NCBI RefSeq assembly: GCF_025840185.1
Contig: NZ_JAMPJU010000002.1
Location: 257,536 to 321,535 of the forward strand
Direction: 5' to 3'
Length of the DNA stretch: 64,000 nucleotides
From: Brenneria izbisi
Lineage (GTDB): Bacteria; Pseudomonadota; Gammaproteobacteria; Enterobacterales; Enterobacteriaceae
Shown here in pieces: positions 10,561-18,496 of this stretch; the stretch's first letter is position 1; each line of letters begins with the position of its first letter. The notes under the pieces were generated by a model, which was not told the origin of the DNA, ran no database searches, and saw only the letters and a program-made list of their open reading frames with translations. The translations under genes were made by a program, and so were the position numbers.

Positions 10561-11301
10561 CTATTTAGAGTTTATATCTTGTTTGTATTTAGAAAAAAAT
10601 GGGGATACGCTTAGTGATTTTCGACATATATATTTTCTATAAAAATATAATCCAATAACTGATACTACAATCCTCTTAATTATTGTCTTAATTTTTCCAT
10701 TTGATTTCCAACTCTGAGTAAAATGATGGATAGTATAATTCTTAGACTTAAATAATGATGGATGCTCAAATACATTTTTTTCAAAAATTTTAATGCGCTC
10801 GTCTAAAACTTGTTCTTTACCATTTAATTTAAAATCATCAAATTTATCCAAAAAATATCGTGTCAGTAAATCATTATTAGGTGAATTAAAAGATATCTCA
10901 CCTTGCAGGTAAAAATTCTTCATCGCCTTAATATGTTCATTTCCCTTTGATGCTCCTATAACAGCAGTTCCCAAGTTACAATCCCACATAAATCCAATAA
11001 ACAGATCCAAATAAAGTAAGCTATCAAAGTTTTTAACTATTTCCACATCTGTATCAAGATAGATTCCACCATAATTTTCAAGAACATCTAACCTGACGAA
11101 ATCTGATACATGGGCCCATTTTTTATTATTATATGCTTTCGATAAATAGCTATTTCTGTATACATCAAAATTATTCTCATTCCATTCAATAATTTGATAA
11201 CCATCCTTCTTTAATTTATCAAAAGATTTAACGAAATTAGCTATTTTTTGTGGTTTTTCTTTACCACCAAACCAGCAATAATGGATTATTTTAGGAATCA
11301 T
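10561..11301 (-). CDS. GT32-family (capsular polysaccharide type) glycosyltransferase
   Basis: A 246-residue GT-A fold enzyme. It begins MIPKIIHYCWFGGKEKP, and the segment YGGIYLDTDVEIVKNF near residue 80 carries the DXD motif that coordinates the nucleotide-sugar metal ion. HVSDFVRLDVLENYGG just before it is also typical of GT32 proteins of capsule and EPS clusters. C-terminal HHFTQSWK near 192 matches the family's conserved histidine/tryptophan block. The start is ATG 11301; a TTG immediately upstream would add one residue. The gene lies 38 bp after wzy and 150 bp before wzx. It should extend the lipid-linked repeat unit in the cytoplasm. Donor sugar is unknown. It is AT-rich like the rest of the variable segment. 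Confidence 0.88.
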   Translation of the reverse strand: MIPKIIHYCWFGGKEKPQKIANFVKSFDKLKKDGYQIIEWNENNFDVYRNSYLSKAYNNKKWAHVSDFVRLDVLENYGGIYLDTDVEIVKNFDSLLYLDLFIGFMWDCNLGTAVIGASKGNEHIKAMKNFYLQGEISFNSPNNDLLTRYFLDKFDDFKLNGKEQVLDERIKIFEKNVFEHPSLFKSKNYTIHHFTQSWKSNGKIKTIIKRIVVSVIGLYFYRKYICRKSLSVSPFFSKYKQDINSK

Positions 11302-11339
11302 CAAATAAAACGTCCTACTTTATGTGCAAGAAATAATGT

Positions 11340-12623
11340 CTAACAAGACTTAGTTAATTGTCTTTCTTTAAAAAACAAAGAAATAAAAATAAATATTGAA
11401 AAATAAACATTTAATGGGAAATTCATTAAAAGATTATTAGCAAAAAACTCTACTCCTAAATGAAAAAATAGGATAAAGGATGTAAGCAGGCCACCTAATC
11501 CATCGTACATGACAATTTTCATAAAAATGACAACGAATATAAGAATATAAACAATTAACCCCAAGATACCATAATTACTTAATATATTAACATAAGTGCT
11601 ATCTAATGCTTTGCTATTATATTTTAATTGTGGTGGCCCTTGCGTTCCATGAACACCGACACCAACCCCGGTTAACGGCGAATGATTATAAACATCATTT
11701 AATATATCATCATGTTGTAACACTCTAATATAGACTGAGCTATAGACTGCATCACGTAATGATGTATCTTTTAATCGATCATATAAATAGTTACTGTTAA
11801 ATAAAAAGGCCATTACAGTAAAGCAAATAATAGTATAGATAAATATAATTATTTTTTTCAAAAATTGTGAGCGAATAAAAACCAATAGCAACTTTAAAGG
11901 AATATAAAGTAATAAAGTGATTATTGCTGTTTTATATGTGGTAGCTATAGCCCCAAAGATAAAAATTGGCGCTAGTATGATTTTCGTCTTTTTACGAAAA
12001 ACACCTGACTCCATCAAAATAAACAAACTCAATATCATTAATGTACCGGAATTAATAAAACTAGTCATCGTCCCCATCGCTCGAAGACCATCACTCGTAT
12101 TATCTAATCGTAATCCGGATTTTCCCGACTGATTATTTAAATCATCTATTTGCAATGCAATCAAAAACCATGAAGTAAATATTCTTTGAATAATAATTGC
12201 AATAAAATTAATACTTCCTAATACAATAAATATTTTGCATATTCTTTCATAAAATACTTCTGAGGCAGATTGAGTATAGATAAAACAAAAAACCCCAAAA
12301 ATAAATAAAAAAGGAATTATATCATTTTTTAGTTGATACAAAACTAAAACAAAATTATCGTCAAGAGAAGTAATGAGATATAAAAAAACGACCCCGAATG
12401 GTAAAAAAACTGCTATGAATAACTGTTTTTTTAAAAAAAACCGTCTTTTAAGCAAGAAAAAAATACTAATTCCATAAAAAATGATTATTAGTATTTCCTT
12501 CCATAACTTCATTAATTGATTATCTGTTTTGACAGATATCAAACTAAAAATACTTGTAAATGCAAAGAGAATGATTGATAGATATATTATTCTAATCATT
12601 CCTCTATGTTCTATTTCTTTCAT
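11340..12623 (-). CDS. wzy: Polysaccharide polymerase (Wzy, O-antigen-ligase-like)
   Basis: A 427-residue integral membrane protein with around 11-12 hydrophobic segments. A larger periplasmic loop lies between about residues 270 and 330, where HSPLTGVGVGVHGTQGPP and SYVNILSNYG-like residues (DSTYVNILSNYG) are seen. That loop, and the final run of membrane segments, is typical of Wzy polymerases and the O-antigen ligase superfamily. It should join flipped repeat units in the periplasm. Start ATG 12623 has GTGGAAA just upstream. It is the first gene of the AT-rich serotype-specific segment, 174 bp downstream of wzc, with a hairpin in the gap. Wzy proteins are too divergent for a linkage prediction. 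Assignment rests on topology, the loop pattern and position between wzc and wzx. Confidence 0.85.
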   Translation of the reverse strand: MKEIEHRGMIRIIYLSIILFAFTSIFSLISVKTDNQLMKLWKEILIIIFYGISIFFLLKRRFFLKKQLFIAVFLPFGVVFLYLITSLDDNFVLVLYQLKNDIIPFLFIFGVFCFIYTQSASEVFYERICKIFIVLGSINFIAIIIQRIFTSWFLIALQIDDLNNQSGKSGLRLDNTSDGLRAMGTMTSFINSGTLMILSLFILMESGVFRKKTKIILAPIFIFGAIATTYKTAIITLLLYIPLKLLLVFIRSQFLKKIIIFIYTIICFTVMAFLFNSNYLYDRLKDTSLRDAVYSSVYIRVLQHDDILNDVYNHSPLTGVGVGVHGTQGPPQLKYNSKALDSTYVNILSNYGILGLIVYILIFVVIFMKIVMYDGLGGLLTSFILFFHLGVEFFANNLLMNFPLNVYFSIFIFISLFFKERQLTKSC

Positions 12624-12761
12624 TTTCCACCGCTAAATATATACTGAGTTAGCTGGGTTGCTAATGAATTAATAATTAATTTTAGAAAATCAATATACCA
12701 TTTATTTCCGACAGAATTACTCAAAACCTACTCCATTCAAATTCTTTCTTCAAAAATGATA

Positions 12762-12787
12762 GTGCCAACGGATAACTCAGTTGGCAC
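12762..12787 (-). terminator. Intra-operon hairpin between wzc and wzy
   Basis: The arms GTGCCAAC and GTTGGCAC (8 bp, perfect) enclose a 10-base loop, and on the minus strand the sequence then runs through a short T-rich stretch. It sits just after the wzc stop and before wzy. In group 1 capsule and colanic acid operons a stem-loop follows wzc and reduces expression of the distal genes unless RfaH, loaded at ops, allows read-through. The same arrangement is inferred here because an ops element is present in the leader. Confidence 0.6.
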
Positions 12788-12797
12788 AAATATAGTA

Positions 12798-14969
12798 TCA
12801 AGAATTGTTCTTATCTGAATAAGAATAGCCATAGTAATGATAGCCATATGTATAATAGCTAGCTGCTCTTTTTACAACCGCATTCAATATAATACCTTTA
12901 ATCTTCGCGCCATTTTGCTCAAAGCGCCGAATACTGACCTCAATCTCTTTTAAGGTATTCATCTCAAAACGAGCTACCAGCAGTGAGGTTCCTGCATGTC
13001 TGCTGATTATCGCCGCATCGGTTACAGCTAGAATCGGCGGGGTATCCAGCAGCACAATCTCATAATGCTGTGAGGCCCAATCAATAAATTCAGAGAAATG
13101 ACTATGCATTAATAGTTCTGAAGGATTGGGGGGAATCTGCCCTCTGGGAATAAAGTCCATATTCTCCACTGCAGTTTTTCTTATTGCTTTTCCCGCTACG
13201 ATTTGCCCTGATAAAACATCGGATAATCCGTTGCTGCTATCGGTTCCCATCAACTCATGGGCATAACCTTTACGCATATCGCAGTCAACGATAAGCACTT
13301 TTTTCCCTGATTGGGCAATCACCGCCCCCAGGTTGGCACTGACAAAAGTTTTACCAATTGCTGGACTGGCACCGGAGATCATCAGCACATTATTTTTAGC
13401 TTCCATCATGGCGAAATGCAAACTAGTGCGTAAGCTTCTGATAGCTTCAATAGCTAAATCGGTTGGGTTACCGGTAGCAAGTAATTCATTAGATCGAGTA
13501 TTACTATTCTTATTACGCGTGAATAATTCCCGATCTTTTTTCTGCTGCCATTCCGAAAGCGGTACGCTGGCATATACATTGATACCCAGTTCTTCCAGTT
13601 GTTCCGGACTTTCAATACCTTTATGGAGCATAGTTTTAATAACTACGAACGCAGTAGAAAGTAGACCACCAACAATCAAAGCCAATAATACGATTAATGT
13701 TTTCTTCGGCTTAACAGGTTCCAACTGAGTTGCCGCAGGGTCAATAATGCGAACATTACCCACGGTACTGGCTTTATTAATGCTTAGTTCCTGCTGCTTA
13801 TTCAGCAACTGCATATAAACTTCTTGTCCGGCCTGTACATCACGCGTAAGGCGCAGTATTTCCTGCTGAGTTTTAGGCATACCACCGACGCGCTTATTCA
13901 GCTTATTTCGTTCTTGTTCCAACGTTACGCGTTTCTCCATAAGCGCACGATAAGCAGGGTGTTCTTTGGTATACAGTTTGGATATTTCCGCCTCTTTAAA
14001 GGTCAGCTCATTTAATTGAGACTCAACCGAAACCATAGTATCCAGCACTGATTTCGCTTCCAGAGAAAGATCGACCGATTCATTCTGCTGGCGATACTGA
14101 TTGAGCTTGTTTTCCGCCTCATTCAAGGAATCACGCACATTGGGTAATTGCTCTTTTAAAAACTCCAGACTCTTACCAGCTTCTTCTGATTTCCGCTCAA
14201 CATTTTGTTGTAAATAATTTTGACTGATACTATTTAAAATTTTACTAATACTTCCCGGGTTTTCTCCTTCCAGACTTAACTGCAAAACCCCGGTATCTTT
14301 ACCAGTATCAGCAACCGTGAAATCACTTAATAGCTCATTAATCGCAGTTAACTCATTAAGTTTTTTTAAGCGAAAAATGGTTCCTTCAGGGGCAACAATA
14401 TCACTTACTAATAGTGTCAAGCCATTATTACTTTCTAACTTACCTACTGTACCGGTAAAATTAACAATATCGCCGGCCACAATTCGATAATTTGTAGGAC
14501 TTAATACCGTTAGCTCAATTTTTTCATCCTGCCAGGAATCCGGTACATCAAGACGAGAAACGGCAATTTCTCCTGGTTCTTGCTTCAAAACTCTGGCTAA
14601 GCCTTTGCCAAACACCGGGAAATATTTTTGCTCAACCACCGTGTCCAATGATAGATCACGAATGGTCTTACCAATCACCATTCGGGATTTTATCAGCTCA
14701 ATTTCCGCCGCCGATTGCGGTTTGGCGTCCGGCAACATGCTGGAGATATCGCTTAATAACTTATTGCCGGTATTCTGTTCAACCTGAATTAACGCATCAG
14801 CCTTATAAACTGGCGTAGCTAATGTGGCATATAAGACACCAATAATGGCAAATACGGCAGTAACACCAATAATCAACCATCTATTATCCAGCAACGTTCC
14901 TAACAAACGTCCCAAATCAATCTCATCTGACGCTGTTTCAGATGCTTTCACTGAAATTTTCTCTGCCAT
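12798..14969 (-). CDS. wzc: Polysaccharide co-polymerase and BY-kinase Wzc
   Basis: This 723-residue inner-membrane tyrosine autokinase controls polymer length and drives export with Wza. Residues about 30-50 and 425-445 form the two membrane helices bounding a large periplasmic Wzz-like domain with coiled coils (about 265-385). The C-terminal kinase has a Walker A-like loop SGASPAIGKT near 531, Walker A' VDCDMRKG near 561 and Walker B LLDTPPIL near 640. The tail is a tyrosine cluster (YYTYGYHYYGYSYS) whose phosphorylation cycles are reversed by Wzb. The size agrees with E. coli Wzc (720). The gene follows wzb after 16 bp in the conserved order wza-wzb-wzc, and lies just before the composition shift into the variable cassette. 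Start ATG 14969 gives the standard N-terminus. Confidence 0.96.
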   Translation of the reverse strand: MAEKISVKASETASDEIDLGRLLGTLLDNRWLIIGVTAVFAIIGVLYATLATPVYKADALIQVEQNTGNKLLSDISSMLPDAKPQSAAEIELIKSRMVIGKTIRDLSLDTVVEQKYFPVFGKGLARVLKQEPGEIAVSRLDVPDSWQDEKIELTVLSPTNYRIVAGDIVNFTGTVGKLESNNGLTLLVSDIVAPEGTIFRLKKLNELTAINELLSDFTVADTGKDTGVLQLSLEGENPGSISKILNSISQNYLQQNVERKSEEAGKSLEFLKEQLPNVRDSLNEAENKLNQYRQQNESVDLSLEAKSVLDTMVSVESQLNELTFKEAEISKLYTKEHPAYRALMEKRVTLEQERNKLNKRVGGMPKTQQEILRLTRDVQAGQEVYMQLLNKQQELSINKASTVGNVRIIDPAATQLEPVKPKKTLIVLLALIVGGLLSTAFVVIKTMLHKGIESPEQLEELGINVYASVPLSEWQQKKDRELFTRNKNSNTRSNELLATGNPTDLAIEAIRSLRTSLHFAMMEAKNNVLMISGASPAIGKTFVSANLGAVIAQSGKKVLIVDCDMRKGYAHELMGTDSSNGLSDVLSGQIVAGKAIRKTAVENMDFIPRGQIPPNPSELLMHSHFSEFIDWASQHYEIVLLDTPPILAVTDAAIISRHAGTSLLVARFEMNTLKEIEVSIRRFEQNGAKIKGIILNAVVKRAASYYTYGYHYYGYSYSDKNNS

Positions 14970-14985
14970 GGGTTTCCCTGACTGG

Positions 14986-15420
14986 TTAACGGCTCAATGC
15001 ATGCACCCATTTCTGGGCCGATTGCTCGAGTTGTGAGTAAACGAATTCAAACGCTTCGCGGCTTTTGCGGTAAGGATCGGCAATTTCCTGCTGATTCAAC
15101 CAGTGCCCGAACAGCATAGTTTTCCCACGTACTTCCGGGGCAATTTTGCCCACCGCATCAATATGCCCTTTTTCCATCACTAAAATCAGATCGTACTGAC
15201 GGCATAAAGAAGAGGTCAACTGCTGCGCGCTGTGTCCTTCCAGAGAAAGACCATGTTCACCCGCCACCTCAGCGGCGGTACTATCGGCGGGTTTGCCCAC
15301 CAACGCGCCCAGCCCCGCCGAAGCAATCCGTTTAGCAGGCAATACCTGCTTTAACAATCGCTCCCCGGTTGGGGAGCGGCAAATATTGCCTACGCAAACA
15401 ACTAAAATAGAATCAAACAT
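14986..15420 (-). CDS. wzb: Low-molecular-weight protein-tyrosine phosphatase Wzb
   Basis: A 144-residue cytoplasmic phosphatase that removes phosphate from the tyrosine tail of Wzc. The phosphate-binding loop CVGNICRSP (C-X5-R) starts at residue 9 and the general-acid aspartate is in DPYRKS near residue 115, as in E. coli Wzb (147). It starts at ATG 15420, eight bases after the wza stop, and is followed 16 bp later by wzc. This compact wza-wzb-wzc block is a standard export module. No unusual residues were noticed. Confidence 0.96.
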   Translation of the reverse strand: MFDSILVVCVGNICRSPTGERLLKQVLPAKRIASAGLGALVGKPADSTAAEVAGEHGLSLEGHSAQQLTSSLCRQYDLILVMEKGHIDAVGKIAPEVRGKTMLFGHWLNQQEIADPYRKSREAFEFVYSQLEQSAQKWVHALSR

Positions 15421-15428
15421 CGTTATCT

Positions 15429-16565
15429 CTACGGCCAGTTACGAACACGCAATGAGCCTTCGGTCAAATCATTAAAGCCGGAAATGGTCGGCACCAGTTG
15501 GCTGATAACCCGGTTCCAGCGAACAATCGGCGCAGTAGTCACATAGACGATATCGTAAGGCTGGAGCTGGAACTCGGTACCCATCACCATTGCGGTCGCA
15601 TCCTGGGCATTAAGCTGGTAGATATTAGCCAATTTCGGCCCTTGCGTTCCCCTTAATGACCGAATGACAAAAACACCAGTGGCATCAGAATAGCTCTGGT
15701 CGATACCTTCAGCATTGCCTAGCGCTTCAGTCAGCGTCATGCCGCTGCGGTCCATTTTCAGGGTGCTTTGTTTCTTCACTTCGCCCATCACGAATACTTT
15801 CAGGTCATCGTTGCGGGGGATATAGAGGATATCGCCAGGGTAGAGCAGGCGGTTCTGCGACAGGTCGCCATTTTGCATCAGCGCCTGTAGGGAGATGCGC
15901 TGTTCTTTGCCATCATGGGTTAACACTACGTTGCGCCAGTCGGCATTTTCAGTCAGGCCGCCCGCTTTGTTGATCGCATCCAGGATAGTCAGCGGCACGT
16001 TAGTTATCGCCTGCTGCCCGGAGGTCGCGACTTCGCCTGTCACATAGGCTTTCTGCGAACGGAAAGCGGCGATACTGACATCAACCTGTGGCGATTCAAT
16101 GTATTGAGCCAGGCGGCCCATAATCTCATCACGAACCTCGGTCACCGTTTTATCGGCCACTTTAACCTTACCGATATAGGGGTAGAAGATGGTGCCGTCG
16201 GAATGTACCCAGTTGCCAGTATCCGCCGCGGTACGATACGTCCCTGCTGGCGTGGTTAGTTCCGGGTGATCCCACACGGTAACCATGATGACATCGCCAA
16301 TACCGATGCGATATTCGTAGCCTTGCAGCTCGCTTTCCAGCGCCGGATTATTTTGCGCCACCAACGGCCTGGAACGCATTTTTTCCACCAGATAAGGCGT
16401 CATCGGGTAAATATTGACCAGCTTATTAATATCAAAATCAGCATCTTGCTGTTCGATAACTTCTTTGCCACTGCTGGAAAGATGACTGCCGGGAACGATG
16501 GTACAACCACTAAGCAGAACGGTTGAAACCACCAACGGTAACAATTTTAACTTGTGCTTTATCAT
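15429..16565 (-). CDS. wza: Outer-membrane polysaccharide export lipoprotein Wza
   Basis: A 378-residue lipoprotein forming the octameric outer-membrane export channel. The signal peptide ends in the lipobox LLSGC, so the lipidated cysteine is residue 21. The polysaccharide biosynthesis/export domain follows ([19 protein letters not shown] near 86), then SLBB-type domains ([12 protein letters not shown] near 168; [11 protein letters not shown] near 255). The C-terminal amphipathic helix that crosses the outer membrane lies near [18 protein letters not shown]. The size matches E. coli Wza (379). It leads the wza-wzb-wzc block, 148 bp after the WecA-like gene. That gap holds a TATAAT-like sequence on the minus strand, so an internal promoter is possible. 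Confidence 0.96.
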   Translation of the reverse strand: MIKHKLKLLPLVVSTVLLSGCTIVPGSHLSSSGKEVIEQQDADFDINKLVNIYPMTPYLVEKMRSRPLVAQNNPALESELQGYEYRIGIGDVIMVTVWDHPELTTPAGTYRTAADTGNWVHSDGTIFYPYIGKVKVADKTVTEVRDEIMGRLAQYIESPQVDVSIAAFRSQKAYVTGEVATSGQQAITNVPLTILDAINKAGGLTENADWRNVVLTHDGKEQRISLQALMQNGDLSQNRLLYPGDILYIPRNDDLKVFVMGEVKKQSTLKMDRSGMTLTEALGNAEGIDQSYSDATGVFVIRSLRGTQGPKLANIYQLNAQDATAMVMGTEFQLQPYDIVYVTTAPIVRWNRVISQLVPTISGFNDLTEGSLRVRNWP

Positions 16566-16624
16566 CCTGTGTATGCCATCGCTCTTAATTGAAAATTGCG
16601 CAAATCCCTACAAAATAGTCAATG

Positions 16625-16656
16625 ATTATAGAGAAGAACTATTCAGATGAAGTCAA
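16625..16656 (-). promoter_or_regulatory. Possible internal promoter in the wecA-wza gap
   Basis: On the minus strand a perfect TATAAT (bases 16630-16625) lies about 60 bp before the wza start, with TTGACT (16656-16651) 20 bases further upstream. The hexamers are good but the 20-base spacer is longer than the usual 16-18, so activity is uncertain. No clear factor-independent terminator was seen after the WecA-like gene; a weak AAGGG/CCCTT hairpin lies at about 16675-16690. Confidence 0.3.
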
Positions 16657-16713
16657 GATATAACATATAAAACAAGGGTAATTCCCCTTCTCATGGCACT
16701 CCGCCAAGCGATG

Positions 16714-17766
16714 CTAGTGTCTGTTTACGATGATAGGCCGACGAAACCATGCCGACATTCGAACCATCAGGGTTATCGTCCCCAGATAACCAACAAACGC
16801 CATCAAAAATACGCCTAACATAATAGACTCACTTACGCTATTACGCTCGCAAATGATCCCTGTTGCGGCAAATAAAACCGCGATAAAAATAATTGCCGCA
16901 AGGGTCTGACGCGATGTGAGTCCGGCACGAATCAACAGGTGGTGCAGATGCTCGCGATCAGCTTTGAATGGGTTACTCCCTCTTGAGAGACGGCGTATCA
17001 TTACTGCCACCATATCCATTAACGGGACAGCAATAAGCCACAGTGCCGTAACAGGGCGCATCACACTGTTTTCCCCTTGCGTGGCAAGAATTAATAACCA
17101 GATCACCGAGAAACCGATCAGCGTGCTCCCCGCATCGCCCATAAAGACTTTGAATTTTTTCCCCAGAAAAATACCGGTGTTCAACAGCGTATAAGGTAGC
17201 GTTGCCGCCAGCAAGCACAAACTCCAACGGGCCAGGTCACTGTTGCCGCCAAGGTGGAAAACGACAACCAGTGCGCCAAGGGTTACAAAAGACAGTCCAC
17301 CTAGCAGGCCATCAATGCCATCGATCATATTAAAGGCATTGATAGCGCCCCATACCGCAAACAATGTGACGATATAGCACAAACTACCTAAAAATAGTTC
17401 GTAGCCGAAGAGTACATTCCCTAATGTGGTCAGATAAAAGCCCGCATACATCATTAATCCCGCGACAAGTGTCTGAAATCCAATGCGGGGTAAGACGGGA
17501 AGGTCAAAACGGTCGTCCAATACGCCGATGATCAGTAACGTAGTGGCACAAATCATATAGAAGGAGAAACCAGGTAACCAGTCTGGCTGTAGCACATAAA
17601 GTACCCACAGCGCCATGTATATGGATACGCCGCCAACCAGTGGAATATGGCCTTGATGATTTTTACGTATGTTGGGCTTATCTACCAAGCCCACTTTGGC
17701 TGCCGCGGTTCTTGCCACGAATAACGCGACGAACGCGCTTAAAAATATTACCGTGGATTCCTGCAT
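16714..17766 (-). CDS. wecA: WecA-like undecaprenyl-phosphate GlcNAc-1-phosphate transferase
   Basis: A 350-residue multi-pass membrane enzyme of the MraY/WecA family. It should transfer GlcNAc-1-phosphate (or another N-acetylhexosamine-1-phosphate) to undecaprenyl phosphate. Diagnostic blocks are VGLVDKPNIRKNHQG near residue 25, GVLDDRFDLPVLPR near 80 (the metal-binding DD), NAFNMIDGIDG near 145, MGDAGS near 205 and the HLHHLL histidine motif near 265. I choose ATG 17766 because E. coli WecA alignment begins there. An ATG at 17802 would add 12 residues but directly abuts the ops element. The gene is the first after the JUMPStart leader, so it belongs to the EPS operon and is probably distinct from the housekeeping wecA of the ECA cluster. 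Its presence beside wcaJ at the other end of the cluster is unusual. Confidence 0.85.
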   Translation of the reverse strand: MQESTVIFLSAFVALFVARTAAAKVGLVDKPNIRKNHQGHIPLVGGVSIYMALWVLYVLQPDWLPGFSFYMICATTLLIIGVLDDRFDLPVLPRIGFQTLVAGLMMYAGFYLTTLGNVLFGYELFLGSLCYIVTLFAVWGAINAFNMIDGIDGLLGGLSFVTLGALVVVFHLGGNSDLARWSLCLLAATLPYTLLNTGIFLGKKFKVFMGDAGSTLIGFSVIWLLILATQGENSVMRPVTALWLIAVPLMDMVAVMIRRLSRGSNPFKADREHLHHLLIRAGLTSRQTLAAIIFIAVLFAATGIICERNSVSESIMLGVFLMAFVGYLGTITLMVRMSAWFRRPIIVNRH

Positions 17767-17803
17767 GTTTGCACCATCATCAACCGTTATGAATTGTGAC
17801 ATC

Positions 17804-17845
17804 AGGCACGCTACCGCCCTTGGCTTGTAGCTACCAATGTACTGT
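17804..17845 (-). promoter_or_regulatory. JUMPStart element upstream of the EPS operon
   Basis: On the minus strand this stretch reads CAGTACATTGGTAGCTACAA followed by GCCAAGGGCGGTAGCGTGCC, matching the roughly 39-base JUMPStart consensus of enterobacterial capsule, O-antigen and EPS operons. It ends only a few bases before the first in-frame ATG of the WecA-like gene. JUMPStart leaders recruit the elongation factor RfaH, a NusG paralogue, which suppresses termination and polarity over long operons. This supports a single transcript through at least wcaJ. Confidence 0.93.
17807..17818 (-). promoter_or_regulatory. ops element (RfaH recruitment site)
   Basis: The minus strand reads GGCGGTAGCGTG, an exact ops core with the GCGGTAG heptamer and downstream GTG. 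In the paused transcription complex the non-template strand of ops forms a short hairpin recognised by RfaH. Its position inside JUMPStart and in front of a 17-kb unidirectional polysaccharide operon fits that role. Confidence 0.93.
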
Positions 17846-17943
17846 CAAAGTACGGAGCACCATCCTGTGGTTTAGACTTTGGATCCGTAAGTTACAATTT
17901 TCTTTGTCTGATTTTTGTCGGTGTATGACCCAATGGGCCATAG

Positions 17944-18096
17944 TTAATCAATTGTTGCCGGTAAAAATGTTAAAATACACTTTTGGCAAAATCGATTTTG
18001 CCCGGCTTTCATAGTATTGGTGACTTGATGAAGATCACAAGAATTAAGATGTCGGAGGGTTTTTTTTCGGAATAGGACTACGCGTATCCATAACAT
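17944..18096 (-). CDS. Candidate 50-residue leader ORF in the EPS 5' region
   Basis: An ATG at 18096 is preceded by GGAGGA with a four-base gap, a near-ideal ribosome-binding site. The frame then runs 50 codons to TAA. The product begins MLWIRVVLFRKKTLRHLNSC, is basic, contains three cysteines in its middle and ends LTFLPATID. I recognise no family. The frame lies wholly within the leader of the EPS operon, about 100 bp before JUMPStart, and spans an 18-bp perfect palindrome. It could be a small protein, a leader peptide coupling translation to transcription, or a chance frame. No codon evidence decides. The strong Shine-Dalgarno is the only positive sign. Confidence 0.3.
   Translation of the reverse strand: MLWIRVVLFRKKTLRHLNSCDLHQVTNTMKAGQNRFCQKCILTFLPATID
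17985..18002. promoter_or_regulatory. 18-bp perfect palindrome in the EPS leader
   Basis: GGCAAAATC joined directly to GATTTTGCC gives a fully symmetrical 18-bp site with no spacer. It lies about 140 bp upstream of JUMPStart. As DNA it looks like an operator for a dimeric regulator, and LacI-family operators typically have this kind of central CG symmetry. As RNA it would fold poorly because there is no loop. Regulator unknown. Confidence 0.45.
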
Positions 18097-18106
18097 TCGA
18101 TCCTCC

Positions 18107-18496
18107 ATTAGGACAAAAAATCAACTTAAAGAATAAAAACAGTACATTTTTATGAAAATCTAGCAAAGCATGCCAGCTTTAACGCAGTCGAGCAATGCTG
18201 ATCTCGCATGACGAGCGGGCGCGCTACTCTATGTGCTACTCACTGCTGTACTCAAATGCTGCCACTGGTGTCTTGCCAATTTAGTAGCAAATTTTACTTA
18301 TAGCCGTTTTCTGATTTTTTAACCCCTGTTAACTAAAATCCGGCACAACGCCGACAAAACACTGACAATGTAGCGCAGCCTTTTATGTATCCTCATGTTG
18401 TTCGCCGCTACAGAATGTCCTTATAAACTCTGGTTCATGTTCGTTGTCCCTGATACGCTGGTAAATGTTCTCGCTAAGAAAGGTGAAATAATAAGT
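18107..18496. other. Divergent intergenic region between the EPS operon and yegH
   Basis: About 390 bp without a supportable gene separate the EPS leader from the yegH start. The stretch is moderately AT-rich. It should hold the distal EPS promoter on the minus strand and the yegH promoter on the plus strand. I looked for an RcsAB box of the colanic acid or amylovoran type and found no convincing full match. CTGACA at 18362-18367 and TATGTA at 18384-18389 (16-base spacer) are a possible yegH promoter. Confidence 0.5.

Noticed and set aside
18060-18140. RcsAB box for the EPS promoter
   Set aside because: The best candidate on the minus strand, TAGTCCTATTCCGA near 18067-18080, matches the consensus at only about nine of 14 positions and mainly in one half.
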